Part shown: piece by piece, positions 17,556 to 25,503 of the stretch
How positions within the stretch are numbered: the stretch's first letter is position 1
How the letters are laid out: each line of letters begins with the position of its first letter
Source of the DNA: Streptomyces bambusae
GTDB lineage: Bacteria; Actinomycetota; Actinomycetes; Streptomycetales; Streptomycetaceae
Length of the DNA: 64,000 bases
Assembly: GCF_020532645.1 (NCBI RefSeq)
Contig: NZ_JAJAUZ010000014.1
Coordinates: forward strand, 1 to 64,000
Direction of reading: 5' to 3'
Position numbers and translations under genes: made by a program
The notes under the pieces: model-generated
What the model was told of the DNA's origin: nothing
What the model saw: only the letters and a program-made list of their open reading frames with translations
The model's database searches: none

Positions 17556-18040
17556 CCGGCCACGCGGACGGACCGGGCTACTTCGAGTACCGGCACACGG
17601 TCGCCTTCGCGGAGACCGACCTCGGCGGCACGGCCGACTTCGTGCAGCACCTGCGCTGGCAGGCGCGCTGCCGGCAGCTGTTCCTGCGCGGAACGGAGTT
17701 CGGGACGGCGGTCGGGGACGACCTCGACACCGGACGCAGCGGTCTGCGGCTGTTCACGCAGCACGTCGAGTGCGAGCTCTTCGAGGCGGTGGCGGCACTC
17801 GACCGCCTGTCCGTCCGCATGCGGGTGGCCGACATCGGCCACACGCAGTTCGACTTGACGTTCGACTACGTCAAGGGGGCAGGTCAGGGCGGCGTCACGG
17901 TGGCCCGCGGCAGGCAGCGCATCGTCTGCCTGCGCGGGCCGGCGGGCGCCCCCGTCCCCGCCCTGATCCCCGACGCGCTGGCCCAAGCGCTGGCGCCCTA
18001 CGCGGCCGGACCCCGGTCGTTGGCAGGGAGGCAGATATGA
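17552..18040 (+). CDS. tebC: Enediyne PKS thioesterase, hot-dog fold (TEBC/SgcE10 type), copy 1
   Basis: 162-aa 4HBT-type thioesterase partner of the enediyne PKS, starting at the ATG that overlaps the pksE stop. It releases the polyene chain from the ACP. Diagnostic segments are YFEYRHTVAFAETD, LRWQARCRQLFL, FDLTFDYVKG and ARGRQRIVCLRGP. Compared with the CalE7 active site as I recall it (Asn19, Tyr29, Arg37), the aligned residues here are Asp23, His33 and Arg41, so two of three differ. The second thioesterase in the cluster (24821-25294) retains all three. Either the site works differently in this copy or the labour is divided between the two. Confidence 0.9.
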   Translation: MTGHADGPGYFEYRHTVAFAETDLGGTADFVQHLRWQARCRQLFLRGTEFGTAVGDDLDTGRSGLRLFTQHVECELFEAVAALDRLSVRMRVADIGHTQFDLTFDYVKGAGQGGVTVARGRQRIVCLRGPAGAPVPALIPDALAQALAPYAAGPRSLAGRQI

Positions 18041-18585
18041 GTCTCATGGCCGCTCCGTCCGCGGAGCTCGTCGACATCGATGACAGAAAGCAGTTGCGCG
18101 GGGTCCTCGGGGCCTTCCCCACCGGCGTCACCGTGGTGACCGTCGGCGGGGAGCAGCCCCGGGGCATGACGGCCAATTCCTTCACGTCCGTCTCGCTCGC
18201 GCCGCCGCTGGTCCTGATCTGCGTCAACAACGACGCCGTCATGCACCAGAAGCTCGCGGAGGCCTCCACCTTCTCCGTCTCGGTGCTCAGCGCCGGGCAG
18301 GAGGACGTGGCCCGGCACTTCGCCAACCACTCCCGGCCCGCCGGCACCGGCCAGTTCGAGGCCGTCGACTGGGTGCCGGGCCGGGCCGGCACTGCGCCGC
18401 TGATCGCGGGCGCCGTCGCGCACCTCGAGTGCGAGAAGTGGCGCGTCTACGACGGCGGCGACCACACGATCTACCTCGGCGAGGTCCTCACCGCCGGCCG
18501 CCGGGCCGGCAGCGAGGCCCTGCTCTTCGCCGGCGGCCGGTTCCGGCAGGTCGTGGCCGAGCGGAGCGAAGGCAGGGCGGCATGA
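18037..18585 (+). CDS. Flavin reductase (SgcE6-like)
   Basis: 182-aa flavin reductase of the HpaC/FRP type. Signature stretches are LRGVLGAFPTGVTVVTV near the N-terminus, GMTANSFTSVSLAPPLVLIC and the late HTIYLGEVLTAG. It supplies free reduced FAD/FMN to two-component monooxygenases; SgcE6 is the known partner of the SgcC hydroxylase in the C-1027 system. Likely clients here are the SgcC/HpaB-type enzyme at 40782-42359 and the acyl-CoA-dehydrogenase-fold enzymes at 31121 and 39350. ATGA overlaps on both sides place it in the core operon. Confidence 0.88.
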   Translation: MSLMAAPSAELVDIDDRKQLRGVLGAFPTGVTVVTVGGEQPRGMTANSFTSVSLAPPLVLICVNNDAVMHQKLAEASTFSVSVLSAGQEDVARHFANHSRPAGTGQFEAVDWVPGRAGTAPLIAGAVAHLECEKWRVYDGGDHTIYLGEVLTAGRRAGSEALLFAGGRFRQVVAERSEGRAA

Positions 18586-19934
18586 GCCGGAAGCACCCAC
18601 CGGGCCCACCCGTATGGGCGCTGCCCGGGCTCCTGAAGAAGCTCGCGGTGGACCGGCTGGCCATGATGGGCGACGCCGCCGCCCTCGGCGACGCCGTCCG
18701 CGTGAACATGGGCCCGAAGAAGCTGTACATCTTCAACCGGCCCGACCTCGCCAAGCACGTGCTGGCCGACAACGCCGACAACTACCACAAGGGCATCGGC
18801 CTGGTGCAGGCCCGCCGGGTCCTCGGCGACGGCCTGCTCACCAGCGACGGGGAGGTCTGGAAGACCCAGCGGCGGGCGGTGCAGCCCGCCTTCAAGCCCG
18901 GTCGCATCACCCGCCAGGCCGACGCCGTCGCGGAAGAGGCGGTCAAGCTGGTCGCCCTGCTGCGCCGCCACGAGGGCCAGGGGCCCGTCGACGTCCTGCA
19001 CGAGGTCACCGGCCTCACCCTCGGCGTCCTCGGCCGCACCCTCCTCGACACCGACGTCAGCAAGTACGACTCGATCGCGCACGCCTTCGAGGAGGTCCAG
19101 GACCAGGCCATGCTGGAGATGGTCACCCAGGGCATGACCCCGGGCTGGCTGCCGTTCCCCGCCCAGGCCAGGTTCCGCCGGGCCCGCCGCGAACTCAACC
19201 GGGTCGCCGACGCCCTCGTCGCCGACCGGCAGGAGCGGATGGCGTACGGGGAACCCGCCGACGACGCGCTCTCCCGCATCATCATCGCCGCCCAGTCCCA
19301 GGAGCCCCACCCCGACCGGGTCCGGCAGCGGCTGCGCGAGGAACTCGTCACCCTGCTCCTCGCCGGCCACGAGACCACCGCCAGCACCCTCGGCTGGGTC
19401 CTGCACCTGCTGGACACCCACCCCGAGGTCCGCGAGGAGGTGCGCGCCGAGGCCCGCAACGTGCTCGGCGACCGCACCCCGGAAGCCGGCGACCTCCACA
19501 AGCTCGTCTACACGACCAAGGTCATCCAGGAGGCCATGCGGCTGTACCCGCCGGTCTGGGTGCTGCCCCGGGTCGCCCAGCAGGACGACGAGGTCGGCGG
19601 CTACCACGTCTCCAAGAAGGCCGACGTGCTGGTCTGCCCGTACGTCATGCACCGCAACCCGCGGCTGTGGGAGGACCCGGAGCGCTTCGACCCGGAGCGG
19701 TTCGACCCCCGGCACACGGCCGGCCGGGACCGGTACGCGTACATCCCGTTCGGCGCCGGACCGCGGTTCTGCATCGGCAGCAACCTCGGAATGATGGAGG
19801 CCGTGTTCGTCACCGCGCTGCTCACCCGCGACCTGGAGCTGCGCGGCGTACGGCGCGGCCCGGCGGTCGCCGAGGCGATGCTGTCGCTGCGGCTGCGCGG
19901 CGGACTGCAGATGACGGTGCACCCGGTGCGCTGA
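18582..19934 (+). CDS. Cytochrome P450, enediyne core operon
   Basis: 450-aa P450 with the I-helix motif LAGHETTAST, ExxR in IQEAMRLYPPVWVLPR, the PERF region (DPERFDPERF) and the haem loop FGAGPRFCIGSNLG. The proline-rich N-terminus (KHPPGPPVWALPG) and the PPVW segment resemble CYP102/CYP4-like class enzymes rather than the short CYP105-like P450s elsewhere in the cluster. Last gene of the cassette operon (ATG overlaps the flavin reductase stop), followed by a strong terminator. C-1027-type clusters carry a P450 (SgcE7) with the core genes; this is its likely counterpart. A core oxidation step is inferred. Confidence 0.88.
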   Translation: MSRKHPPGPPVWALPGLLKKLAVDRLAMMGDAAALGDAVRVNMGPKKLYIFNRPDLAKHVLADNADNYHKGIGLVQARRVLGDGLLTSDGEVWKTQRRAVQPAFKPGRITRQADAVAEEAVKLVALLRRHEGQGPVDVLHEVTGLTLGVLGRTLLDTDVSKYDSIAHAFEEVQDQAMLEMVTQGMTPGWLPFPAQARFRRARRELNRVADALVADRQERMAYGEPADDALSRIIIAAQSQEPHPDRVRQRLREELVTLLLAGHETTASTLGWVLHLLDTHPEVREEVRAEARNVLGDRTPEAGDLHKLVYTTKVIQEAMRLYPPVWVLPRVAQQDDEVGGYHVSKKADVLVCPYVMHRNPRLWEDPERFDPERFDPRHTAGRDRYAYIPFGAGPRFCIGSNLGMMEAVFVTALLTRDLELRGVRRGPAVAEAMLSLRLRGGLQMTVHPVR

Positions 19935-19944
19935 GCCCTCCCGG

Positions 19945-20009
19945 GAGCGCCCACGACGAAGGGGCCGGCTGCGGATCCACCGCGGCCGGCCCCTTCGTCG
20001 TGGGCGCTC
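19945..20009 (+). terminator. Strong hairpin terminator of the enediyne core operon
   Basis: Perfect 25-bp stem (19945-19969 with 19985-20009) and 15-nt loop, 10 nt after the P450 stop. No T tract, as is common in Streptomyces. It probably also serves the convergent AraC gene. Confidence 0.9.
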
Positions 20010-20090
20010 TCCTCGTCGTGGGCGGTCCCTGCGGGCCGTGCGTCCAGGCACTGCGCCCGTGGGCCCGGAACGCCGCCGCGGCGGCCCCCG

Positions 20091-20861
20091 TCACTGCGCC
20101 AGGCGTCCCGGGCGGGGCGGGTCCTGGTCGATGCGGGCCAGCAGGACGGGCGGGTCCAGGACGTCCAGCGGGCGCAGCACGATCTCGGTGGGGCGCAGCA
20201 GGGCGCCCGGACGGACCGTCACGGGCCCGTACGAGCCCACCGACAGCACGCCGGAGTCCTCACGGCCCGGAGCGCCGCCCTGGCCGTACGCGGTCGAGTG
20301 CACCAGGATGTGCCAGACGCCGCCGGGGACGTCGCGCAGCTCGAAGGCGCCCGGTCCGTCCAGCACCAGCCAGCGGACCGGCCGGCCCTGCCGCACCCGG
20401 CTCGGGAACAGCCCGACGAAAATGGTGCCCGGCTCCTCGCCGGGCGGCAGCACGATCCGGCCGCGCAGCGAAAGACTGTGGGCCACCGAGGTGTTGCGGA
20501 CGGCTGCCGCGGGTAATTTCGGCAGGACTCCGCCGAGTTCCCGGTAGGCGCTGGGCGAAAGGCCCACGCAGGCTTTGAAACGGGAACTGAAAGTACCGAC
20601 GCTGCTGTATCCGACCTGGCTGCTGATGTCCGCCACACTGAAATCCGTATGGGTCAGGAGACGCTTTGCCTCCTGAATGCGGAGTGCGGAAAGGAAACGG
20701 CCCGGCGACGTTCCCGTCGCATCTCGGAAGATGCGAGTGAAATGGAATTTGCTGAACATCGCGGTGCGCGCCATGTCGTCGATGGTCAGATCCTGGCCGA
20801 GATTGACGTGCATGAAGCCGATCACCCGGCGGACGGCCTGCTCAATGGTCGTCGTGGTCAC
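20091..20861 (-). CDS. AraC/XylS-family regulator (SgcR2-like), contains a TTA codon
   Basis: 256-aa regulator with the AraC DNA-binding domain at its N-terminus (about residues 8-108: IDDMARTAMFSKFHFTRIFR, SVADISSQVGYSSVGTFSSR), unlike most AraC proteins, where it is C-terminal. The C-terminal half is a small beta-rich domain of unknown ligand. It is followed upstream by the StrR-like gene in the same orientation (25-bp gap), the same pair as sgcR1/sgcR2 in C-1027. Leu116 is encoded by TTA (20514-20516), the only TTA codon I found in the cluster, so translation should depend on the bldA tRNA. Likely a pathway activator. Confidence 0.85.
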   Translation of the reverse strand: MTTTTIEQAVRRVIGFMHVNLGQDLTIDDMARTAMFSKFHFTRIFRDATGTSPGRFLSALRIQEAKRLLTHTDFSVADISSQVGYSSVGTFSSRFKACVGLSPSAYRELGGVLPKLPAAAVRNTSVAHSLSLRGRIVLPPGEEPGTIFVGLFPSRVRQGRPVRWLVLDGPGAFELRDVPGGVWHILVHSTAYGQGGAPGREDSGVLSVGSYGPVTVRPGALLRPTEIVLRPLDVLDPPVLLARIDQDPPRPGRLAQ

Positions 20862-20886
20862 CGTATCTCCCTGTCGGTACGGCGCG

Positions 20887-21975
20887 TCAACGCCGAGTTG
20901 GCTGAGTCGCGTGGAGTTCCGGGAGCTTCGCCGTCAGGTTCGCGTGCCGGCGTACGGCCAGCTCGTCGGCGAAGCGCTGCCAGGTGTCCGAGCAGTGCCG
21001 CGCCAGGTCGGCGACGGCATCGACGCTGTGCGGCGGGACGGCCTCCAGGCGCTTGCGCCAGGCCTCGTCGACGATGAAGTGGGCGTGCAGCCAGCGGATG
21101 AATTCGCGGCCGGTGTCGGAGTGGCGCAGGGACGGGTCGTTGGCGAGCCGGCGCAGGGTGTCCAGCGGCGGGCGGGAGCGCGGCGAGCCGGCCCCCGGGG
21201 GCGGCTGCACCCGGTAGGCGGCCTGCGCGGCCCGCTCGGCGTCCCCCGGTTCCGCCTGGGGCCCGGCCGTCCGCTTCGTGGCCGGCGCGCCGGCCTGCCG
21301 GTTCTGCGGCACCGGGTCCTCGCCGCGCAGCAGCCGCCGCCGCACGTCGTGCGCCGTGCCCAGGGACAGGCCGGTCTTCTCCACCACCGTGCGCAGCGGC
21401 AGCGCCGGGTCCTGCGCGAGCAGCTCGGCGGCGTGCATCCGTTCGGCGGTGCGGTCCAGCGGATGGGCGCGGCCGTCCGCCCCGGTCCGGGTGTTCAAGG
21501 GCGGAGATCCCGCGGCTGAACACACCCGCACCCCCGCCACCGTCTTCGCGTCGAGGCCCACGTGCGCGGCCACCGCCCGGTCGGACAGGCTGGGGTCGGA
21601 CGCCAGGATCCGGGCGGCCGCCGTCTTGCGGTCGGCCACCGACAGCGGCAGCCCGTTGGCGATGTTCGCGGCCACCGACCGCAGGAACACCTGGTCCTCG
21701 GTGCCTTCGAAGTAGCGGACCTCGACCGTGTCGAGGCCCTTGAGGCCGGCCGCCCGGATGCGGTGCATGCCGTCGACGACCCGCATGGTCGGGCGGTGCA
21801 CGAGGACCGGCGGCAGCGAGGAGAAGACCGCTGCGAGGCGCCGTACATGAGATTTGTCGATTCCGCCGAGGCGCGGGGAATCGGCGGGAGTCAATTCGTC
21901 TATCCGCACGCGGTGCACGGGGGTCCCGGGCCGCACCGAGCCGTCGTCATCGGTTTTCACGTTTCCCCCAAGCAT
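20887..21975 (-). CDS. StrR-type regulator with ParB-like N-terminal domain (SgcR1-like)
   Basis: About 362 aa. The N-terminal half is a ParB/Srx-like fold as in StrR, NovG and SgcR1 (VRIDELTPADSPR; VHRPTMRVVDGMHRIRAAGL; FLRSVAANIANGLPLSVADR), followed by a helix-turn-helix (DPSLSDRAVAAHVGLDAKTV) and a second putative HTH (LPLRTVVEKTGLSLGTAHDV). StrR proteins are pathway-specific activators that bind palindromic sites. The start is uncertain: ATG 21975 is used; GTG 21960 behind GGGGG and an upstream start near 22044 are alternatives. The canonical StrR/NovG-type site was not found between genes, so the 13-copy element described in the findings is a candidate target, not a proven one. Confidence 0.82.
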   Translation of the reverse strand: MLGGNVKTDDDGSVRPGTPVHRVRIDELTPADSPRLGGIDKSHVRRLAAVFSSLPPVLVHRPTMRVVDGMHRIRAAGLKGLDTVEVRYFEGTEDQVFLRSVAANIANGLPLSVADRKTAAARILASDPSLSDRAVAAHVGLDAKTVAGVRVCSAAGSPPLNTRTGADGRAHPLDRTAERMHAAELLAQDPALPLRTVVEKTGLSLGTAHDVRRRLLRGEDPVPQNRQAGAPATKRTAGPQAEPGDAERAAQAAYRVQPPPGAGSPRSRPPLDTLRRLANDPSLRHSDTGREFIRWLHAHFIVDEAWRKRLEAVPPHSVDAVADLARHCSDTWQRFADELAVRRHANLTAKLPELHATQPTRR

Positions 21976-22231
21976 GAGACCTAGGCGCGCTTCTGTCTGA
22001 CGTCTCGCCGCAGAAGGAATGTCACGTGCGGGTGAGGAATGCATCCGGGGTTGAAGCCTAGCCCTGAGCTCGCTCGGGGCGCGGACTCGGCCCGCCGTGA
22101 CGGCGCAACTCTGGTGAGTCGCTCCCGCCTTCGGTGCGACTTTGGCTTGTTGCTTGAACGCAGGAGCGAGTCCTAGCTTTTATTTACGCCGCAAGGCACC
22201 CACTCAGAAGCACTCACGGAAGGAGATCGAC

Positions 22232-22813
22232 TTGCGAGAGGAAAACGCACGAGTGGCGCCGAACGGCGAAGAAGACCGGACGATGACCCTGGAGGCCTAT
22301 GCCGACACTATTGTCCCGGGGCGGAAGCGAACGGCCGAAGACCGCGCGATCGCCGGTGTCAGCACCGACGGCGGCGCGGTCGAGGCCGGCGCGCTGGAGC
22401 TCCTCCGCTGGGATGCCACCGGCATCCACGACGGAGTGGACGACCTGGCGGACCTCGCCAACACCCACGCCGAGGCCTACGCCGCGGAACTCGGGCTCGC
22501 CCTCGACGAGGACGTACCGCCCTTCGTGGCCCTCGACTACGGGCACCGGGTCGCCCTCATCCAGCGGCTGACCACCCCCGGCCACCCGGAGAAGGACTTC
22601 TGGGTGATGCTCTCGCTCTTCTGCAACATGGCCTACGACTCGGCCGCCCACCTGCACACCGCGGAGGCGATGGCCGCCGGCCACCCCGGCCTCCTCGCGA
22701 TGGGCCTGCCGCGCCCCGGCGCCGACGGCCTGGTGCAGTTCGAGGACTACGGCTACGGCCGCGCATTCGCCCGCCTCCACCCGGACACCACCGCCTCTGG
22801 GAGCCCCGCATGA
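22232..22813 (+). CDS. SgcE8-like small enediyne protein (DUF5987-like)
   Basis: 193-aa soluble protein with no catalytic motif that I recognise. Conserved-looking blocks are LEAYADTIVPG near the N-terminus, DVPPFVALDYGHRVALIQRL, FWVMLSLFCNMAYDSAAHLH and GLPRPGADGLVQFEDYGYGR. It directly precedes, and overlaps by 4 bp, a GMC oxidoreductase. That resembles the small-subunit-plus-oxidoreductase pairing seen for membrane GMC enzymes and matches, from memory, the E8-E9 order in C-1027-type clusters. TTG 22232 is chosen for the strong GGAAGGAG 6 nt upstream. The roughly 250-bp spacer to the divergent regulator should hold its promoter. Confidence 0.72.
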   Translation: MREENARVAPNGEEDRTMTLEAYADTIVPGRKRTAEDRAIAGVSTDGGAVEAGALELLRWDATGIHDGVDDLADLANTHAEAYAAELGLALDEDVPPFVALDYGHRVALIQRLTTPGHPEKDFWVMLSLFCNMAYDSAAHLHTAEAMAAGHPGLLAMGLPRPGADGLVQFEDYGYGRAFARLHPDTTASGSPA

Positions 22814-24468
22814 GCAACGCCGTCGAGCGCACGGACGTCCTGGTCATCGGAAGCGGCTTCGGCGGTGCGATCACCGCGTACCACCTGGCTGCAGGCGGTG
22901 CGAAGGTCACCGTGCTGGAGCGCGGCCCCTGGCTGCAGAGCAGTGAGTTCGAGCACGACTACAAGCTCGGCTCGTCCTACACCCGCGCCTTCGACTTCAC
23001 GGTCGGCGACGGGATGAGCGTCCTCGGCGGCAACTGCGTCGGCGGCGGCAGCGTCGTCTACTTCGCCGCGATGCCGCGGGCCCCGCGCTTCGTCTTCGAC
23101 CGGCACGGCTCCATCGGCCGCCGGATGTGGCCGGAGGCGGTCAGCCGCGACACCCTCGACCCCTGGTACGACCGCGTCGAGGAGTCCCTGTCCATCGAGA
23201 AGCAGGATTGGAGCGACGTCAGCTACGCCGGCGGCCTGTGGGCCGCGGCCTGCAACCACTCCGGACGCACCGCCAACCCGCTGCCCGCCGCCGTCGACAA
23301 CACGAAGTGCGTCAACTGCAACTTCATGATGGCCGGCTGCCGCTTCGAGGCGAAGCAGTCGCTGCTGCTCAACTACCTGCCGGCGGCACTCGCCCACGGC
23401 GCCGAGGTCCGCCCGCTGCACGAGGTGCAGTACATCTCGCGGACCCCCGACGGCGACTACCGGGTCCACTTCAACATCGTCCACGACGAGGACTACCGCC
23501 TCCAGGCCGGCAGCGGCACGATCGACGCGAAGATCGTCGTCATCGCGGCCGGAGCCGGCGCCACGCCGGTGATCCTGCAGCGCAGCGAAGCCCACCTCGG
23601 CACGATGCCGCACGCGGTCGGCCGCTACTTCTCCGGCAACGGGGAGCGGCTCAACACGGCGATCATCGACGAGGAGAAGGCCGCCGCCCTGCTCGGCCTC
23701 GACCGCGGCAACGGCCTGGCCTACGCGGCCAACGCGATCGGCAAGGGCCCCACCGTGGCCAACTGGGACCGCCTCGACGGATCCCTGCCCGAATACACCC
23801 GCTACTCGCTGGAGCAGCTGTACTTCCCGCCCGGCCTGGGCACGATCCTCGCCCAGGTGCCCGATGCGACCGGCCCGACCTGGTTCGGTGCCGAGAAGAA
23901 GGAGATCCTCAAGCGCTGGACCTCGTGGCTGACCATCTTCACGATGATCGAGGACGACAACGAAGGAGTCTTCGGGCCGCCGCCCGCCACCGGCAACGCC
24001 CACCGGATATCCCAGCAGATGCTGGGCCGTGGAAACCTCAGCTACCAACCGACCGGCAACACCCAGAAGGCCTGGGACATGTCCGACGCCGAGGTCAAGG
24101 AGATCCTCGAGAAGGACGGCCTGGCCAAGGTGATGCCCTGGACGAACGACCTGGTCGGCGCCTATACGGTGCACCCGCTCGCCTCCTGCCGGATGGGTGA
24201 CGACCCGCACACGTCCGCCCTCGACGACCGCAACGAACTGCGCGGCCACCCCGGGATCTTCGTCACCGACGGCTCGTCCGTCCCCGGCGCGCTGACGGTG
24301 AACCCGGCGATGACCATCTCCGCCCTCGCGGAACGGGCCGTCCCCGGCATCGTGGCCGCGGCCCGGGAGAAGGGCGTCGACGTCACCTACGGCGCCCCCG
24401 CGCCGAGCGGCGGCAAGGCCGGCCGCAGGGGCGTACTGCCGCTGGTGGACGGGCTCACGAACCGCTGA
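22810..24468 (+). CDS. GMC-type FAD oxidoreductase (SgcE9-like)
   Basis: 552-aa flavoenzyme of the glucose-methanol-choline family, closest in style to cholesterol oxidases. The FAD-binding beta-alpha-beta starts at DVLVIGSGFGGAITAYHLAA, followed by GGNCVGGGSVVYFAAMP. A Cys-rich loop (NTKCVNCNFMMAGCR, near residues 165-180) may bind metal. The C-terminal block THPLASCRMG-like (VHPLASCRMGDDPHTS) and GIFVTDGSSVPGALTVNPAM carry the conserved GMC features. Coupled to the preceding small gene by ATGA. It probably oxidises an alcohol or polyene intermediate of the core; the substrate is unknown. Confidence 0.85.
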   Translation: MSNAVERTDVLVIGSGFGGAITAYHLAAGGAKVTVLERGPWLQSSEFEHDYKLGSSYTRAFDFTVGDGMSVLGGNCVGGGSVVYFAAMPRAPRFVFDRHGSIGRRMWPEAVSRDTLDPWYDRVEESLSIEKQDWSDVSYAGGLWAAACNHSGRTANPLPAAVDNTKCVNCNFMMAGCRFEAKQSLLLNYLPAALAHGAEVRPLHEVQYISRTPDGDYRVHFNIVHDEDYRLQAGSGTIDAKIVVIAAGAGATPVILQRSEAHLGTMPHAVGRYFSGNGERLNTAIIDEEKAAALLGLDRGNGLAYAANAIGKGPTVANWDRLDGSLPEYTRYSLEQLYFPPGLGTILAQVPDATGPTWFGAEKKEILKRWTSWLTIFTMIEDDNEGVFGPPPATGNAHRISQQMLGRGNLSYQPTGNTQKAWDMSDAEVKEILEKDGLAKVMPWTNDLVGAYTVHPLASCRMGDDPHTSALDDRNELRGHPGIFVTDGSSVPGALTVNPAMTISALAERAVPGIVAAAREKGVDVTYGAPAPSGGKAGRRGVLPLVDGLTNR

Positions 24469-24497
24469 CGCAGCGGACGGGCCGGCCGGCGCCACGC

Positions 24498-24603
24498 ACC
24501 GGCCCGACGCACCGCACGGCCTGACGCACCGCACCTGCTCGACGCACGCACCCGCTCGATGCACCGCACCTGCTCGATGCACCGCACCTGCTCCATAGCA
24601 CCG
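24498..24603. repeat. 18-bp tandem repeat, about 4-5 degenerate copies
   Basis: Degenerate units of the type GCACCTGCTCGATGCACC between the GMC gene and the second thioesterase. The 350-bp spacer holds no convincing gene; it contains this repeat and, at 24683-24707, a putative HxlR operator. Confidence 0.6.
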
Positions 24604-24682
24604 CTGGACCACGGCACACGGCACCGCTTCTCGGCACGTCCCGTCCGCGGCGAGAGATCGCTCCGGGCGGATGTGTCCGCCA

Positions 24683-24707
24683 GGTGAGTTGTTTCAAGCA
24701 ACTCCCC
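24683..24707. promoter_or_regulatory. Putative HxlR operator 2
   Basis: GGTGAGTTGTTTCAAGCAAC followed by TCCCC: a near-perfect inverted repeat (GAGTTG and CAACTC around a 7-nt centre), 114 bp before the second thioesterase. Confidence 0.6.
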
Positions 24708-24820
24708 CTCGAACGTCCGCACCACCCGCCCCGCTGCACGACTGCACCCCGTACCACCTGGTCTCACCGGACCTCGACGCACCCACCGGAACCCATACGA
24801 CGACACGAAGGACACCTGCC

Positions 24821-25294
24821 ATGACCGCGACCGCCACCACCGACTACTTCGAGTACCGTCACACCGTCGGCTTCGAGGAGACCAACCTCGTCGGCAACGT
24901 GTACTACGTGAACTACCTCCGCTGGCAGGGCCGCTGCCGGGAGCTGTTCCTGAAGCAGAAGGCGCCCGCGGTCCTGGCCGACGTCCAGGACGACCTGAAG
25001 CTCTTCACCCTCAAGGTGGACTGCGAGTTCTTCGCCGAGATCACCGCCTTCGACGAGCTGTCGATCCGGATGCGGCTGACCGAGCAGGCGCAGACCCAGC
25101 TGGAGTTCACCTTCGACTACGTCAAGCTCTCCGAGGACGGCACCGAGACCCTCGTGGCCCGCGGCCGGCAGCGCATCGCCTGCATGCGCGGCCCCAACAC
25201 CGCCACCGTGCCCTCGCTCATCCCGGACGCACTGGCCCAGGCGCTCGCCCCGTACGCCTCGAACGTGCGCTCCCTGATCGGCCGGGCCGCCTGA
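24821..25294 (+). CDS. Enediyne-type hot-dog thioesterase, copy 2
   Basis: 157-aa paralogue of the core thioesterase (for example YFEYRHTVGFEETNLVGNVY; LRWQGRCRELFLKQ; LEFTFDYVKLSED; ARGRQRIACMRGP; PDALAQALAPYASNVRSLIG). Unlike the cassette copy it keeps Asn22, Tyr32 and Arg40, which align with CalE7 Asn19/Tyr29/Arg37 as I recall them, and so looks like the canonical enzyme. ATG 24821 has AAGGA 8 nt upstream. It has its own promoter region with an HxlR-type operator, separate from the core operon. It may release the true precursor or act as an editing thioesterase. Confidence 0.88.
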   Translation: MTATATTDYFEYRHTVGFEETNLVGNVYYVNYLRWQGRCRELFLKQKAPAVLADVQDDLKLFTLKVDCEFFAEITAFDELSIRMRLTEQAQTQLEFTFDYVKLSEDGTETLVARGRQRIACMRGPNTATVPSLIPDALAQALAPYASNVRSLIGRAA

Positions 25295-25345
25295 GCCGGC
25301 CGCGCGGGCCCGGCGCCCGCCTCCTCGCCCCCGTCGTACCCGCCC

Positions 25346-25366
25346 GGTGAGTTGCATCAAGAGACC
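25346..25366. promoter_or_regulatory. Putative HxlR operator 3
   Basis: GGTGAGTTGCATCAAGAGAC: the left half is intact, the right half degenerate. 138 bp upstream of the MDMPI-fold gene. Confidence 0.45.
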
Positions 25367-25446
25367 TGCTCGGCACGGAACGCAGCGCAGTACGCACCAC
25401 CGCCCTCCGGGGCGCCCCCAGACCTGGAAAGTGCACCACCCCGCCC

Positions 25447-25471
25447 GGTGAGTTGCATGAAGCAACACACC
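25447..25471. promoter_or_regulatory. Putative HxlR operator 4
   Basis: GGTGAGTTGCATGAAGCAAC then ACACC, 32 bp before the MDMPI-fold gene. GTTGC and GCAAC form the inverted repeat. Confidence 0.55.
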
Positions 25472-25503
25472 CCCTCGAACCCCTCTCTCCGAAGGAGCCG
25501 GAC

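Noticed and set aside
22021..22180. Possible copy of the 13-site activator element before the E8/E9 pair or the StrR-like gene
   Set aside because: Segments such as GCATCCGGGG and GCAACTCTGG share a few bases but lack the GATGC end and have no xAnnnT hexamer at 19-20 nt.
24469..24820. Small gene in the spacer before the second thioesterase
   Set aside because: The frames are created by an 18-bp tandem repeat and show no family features.
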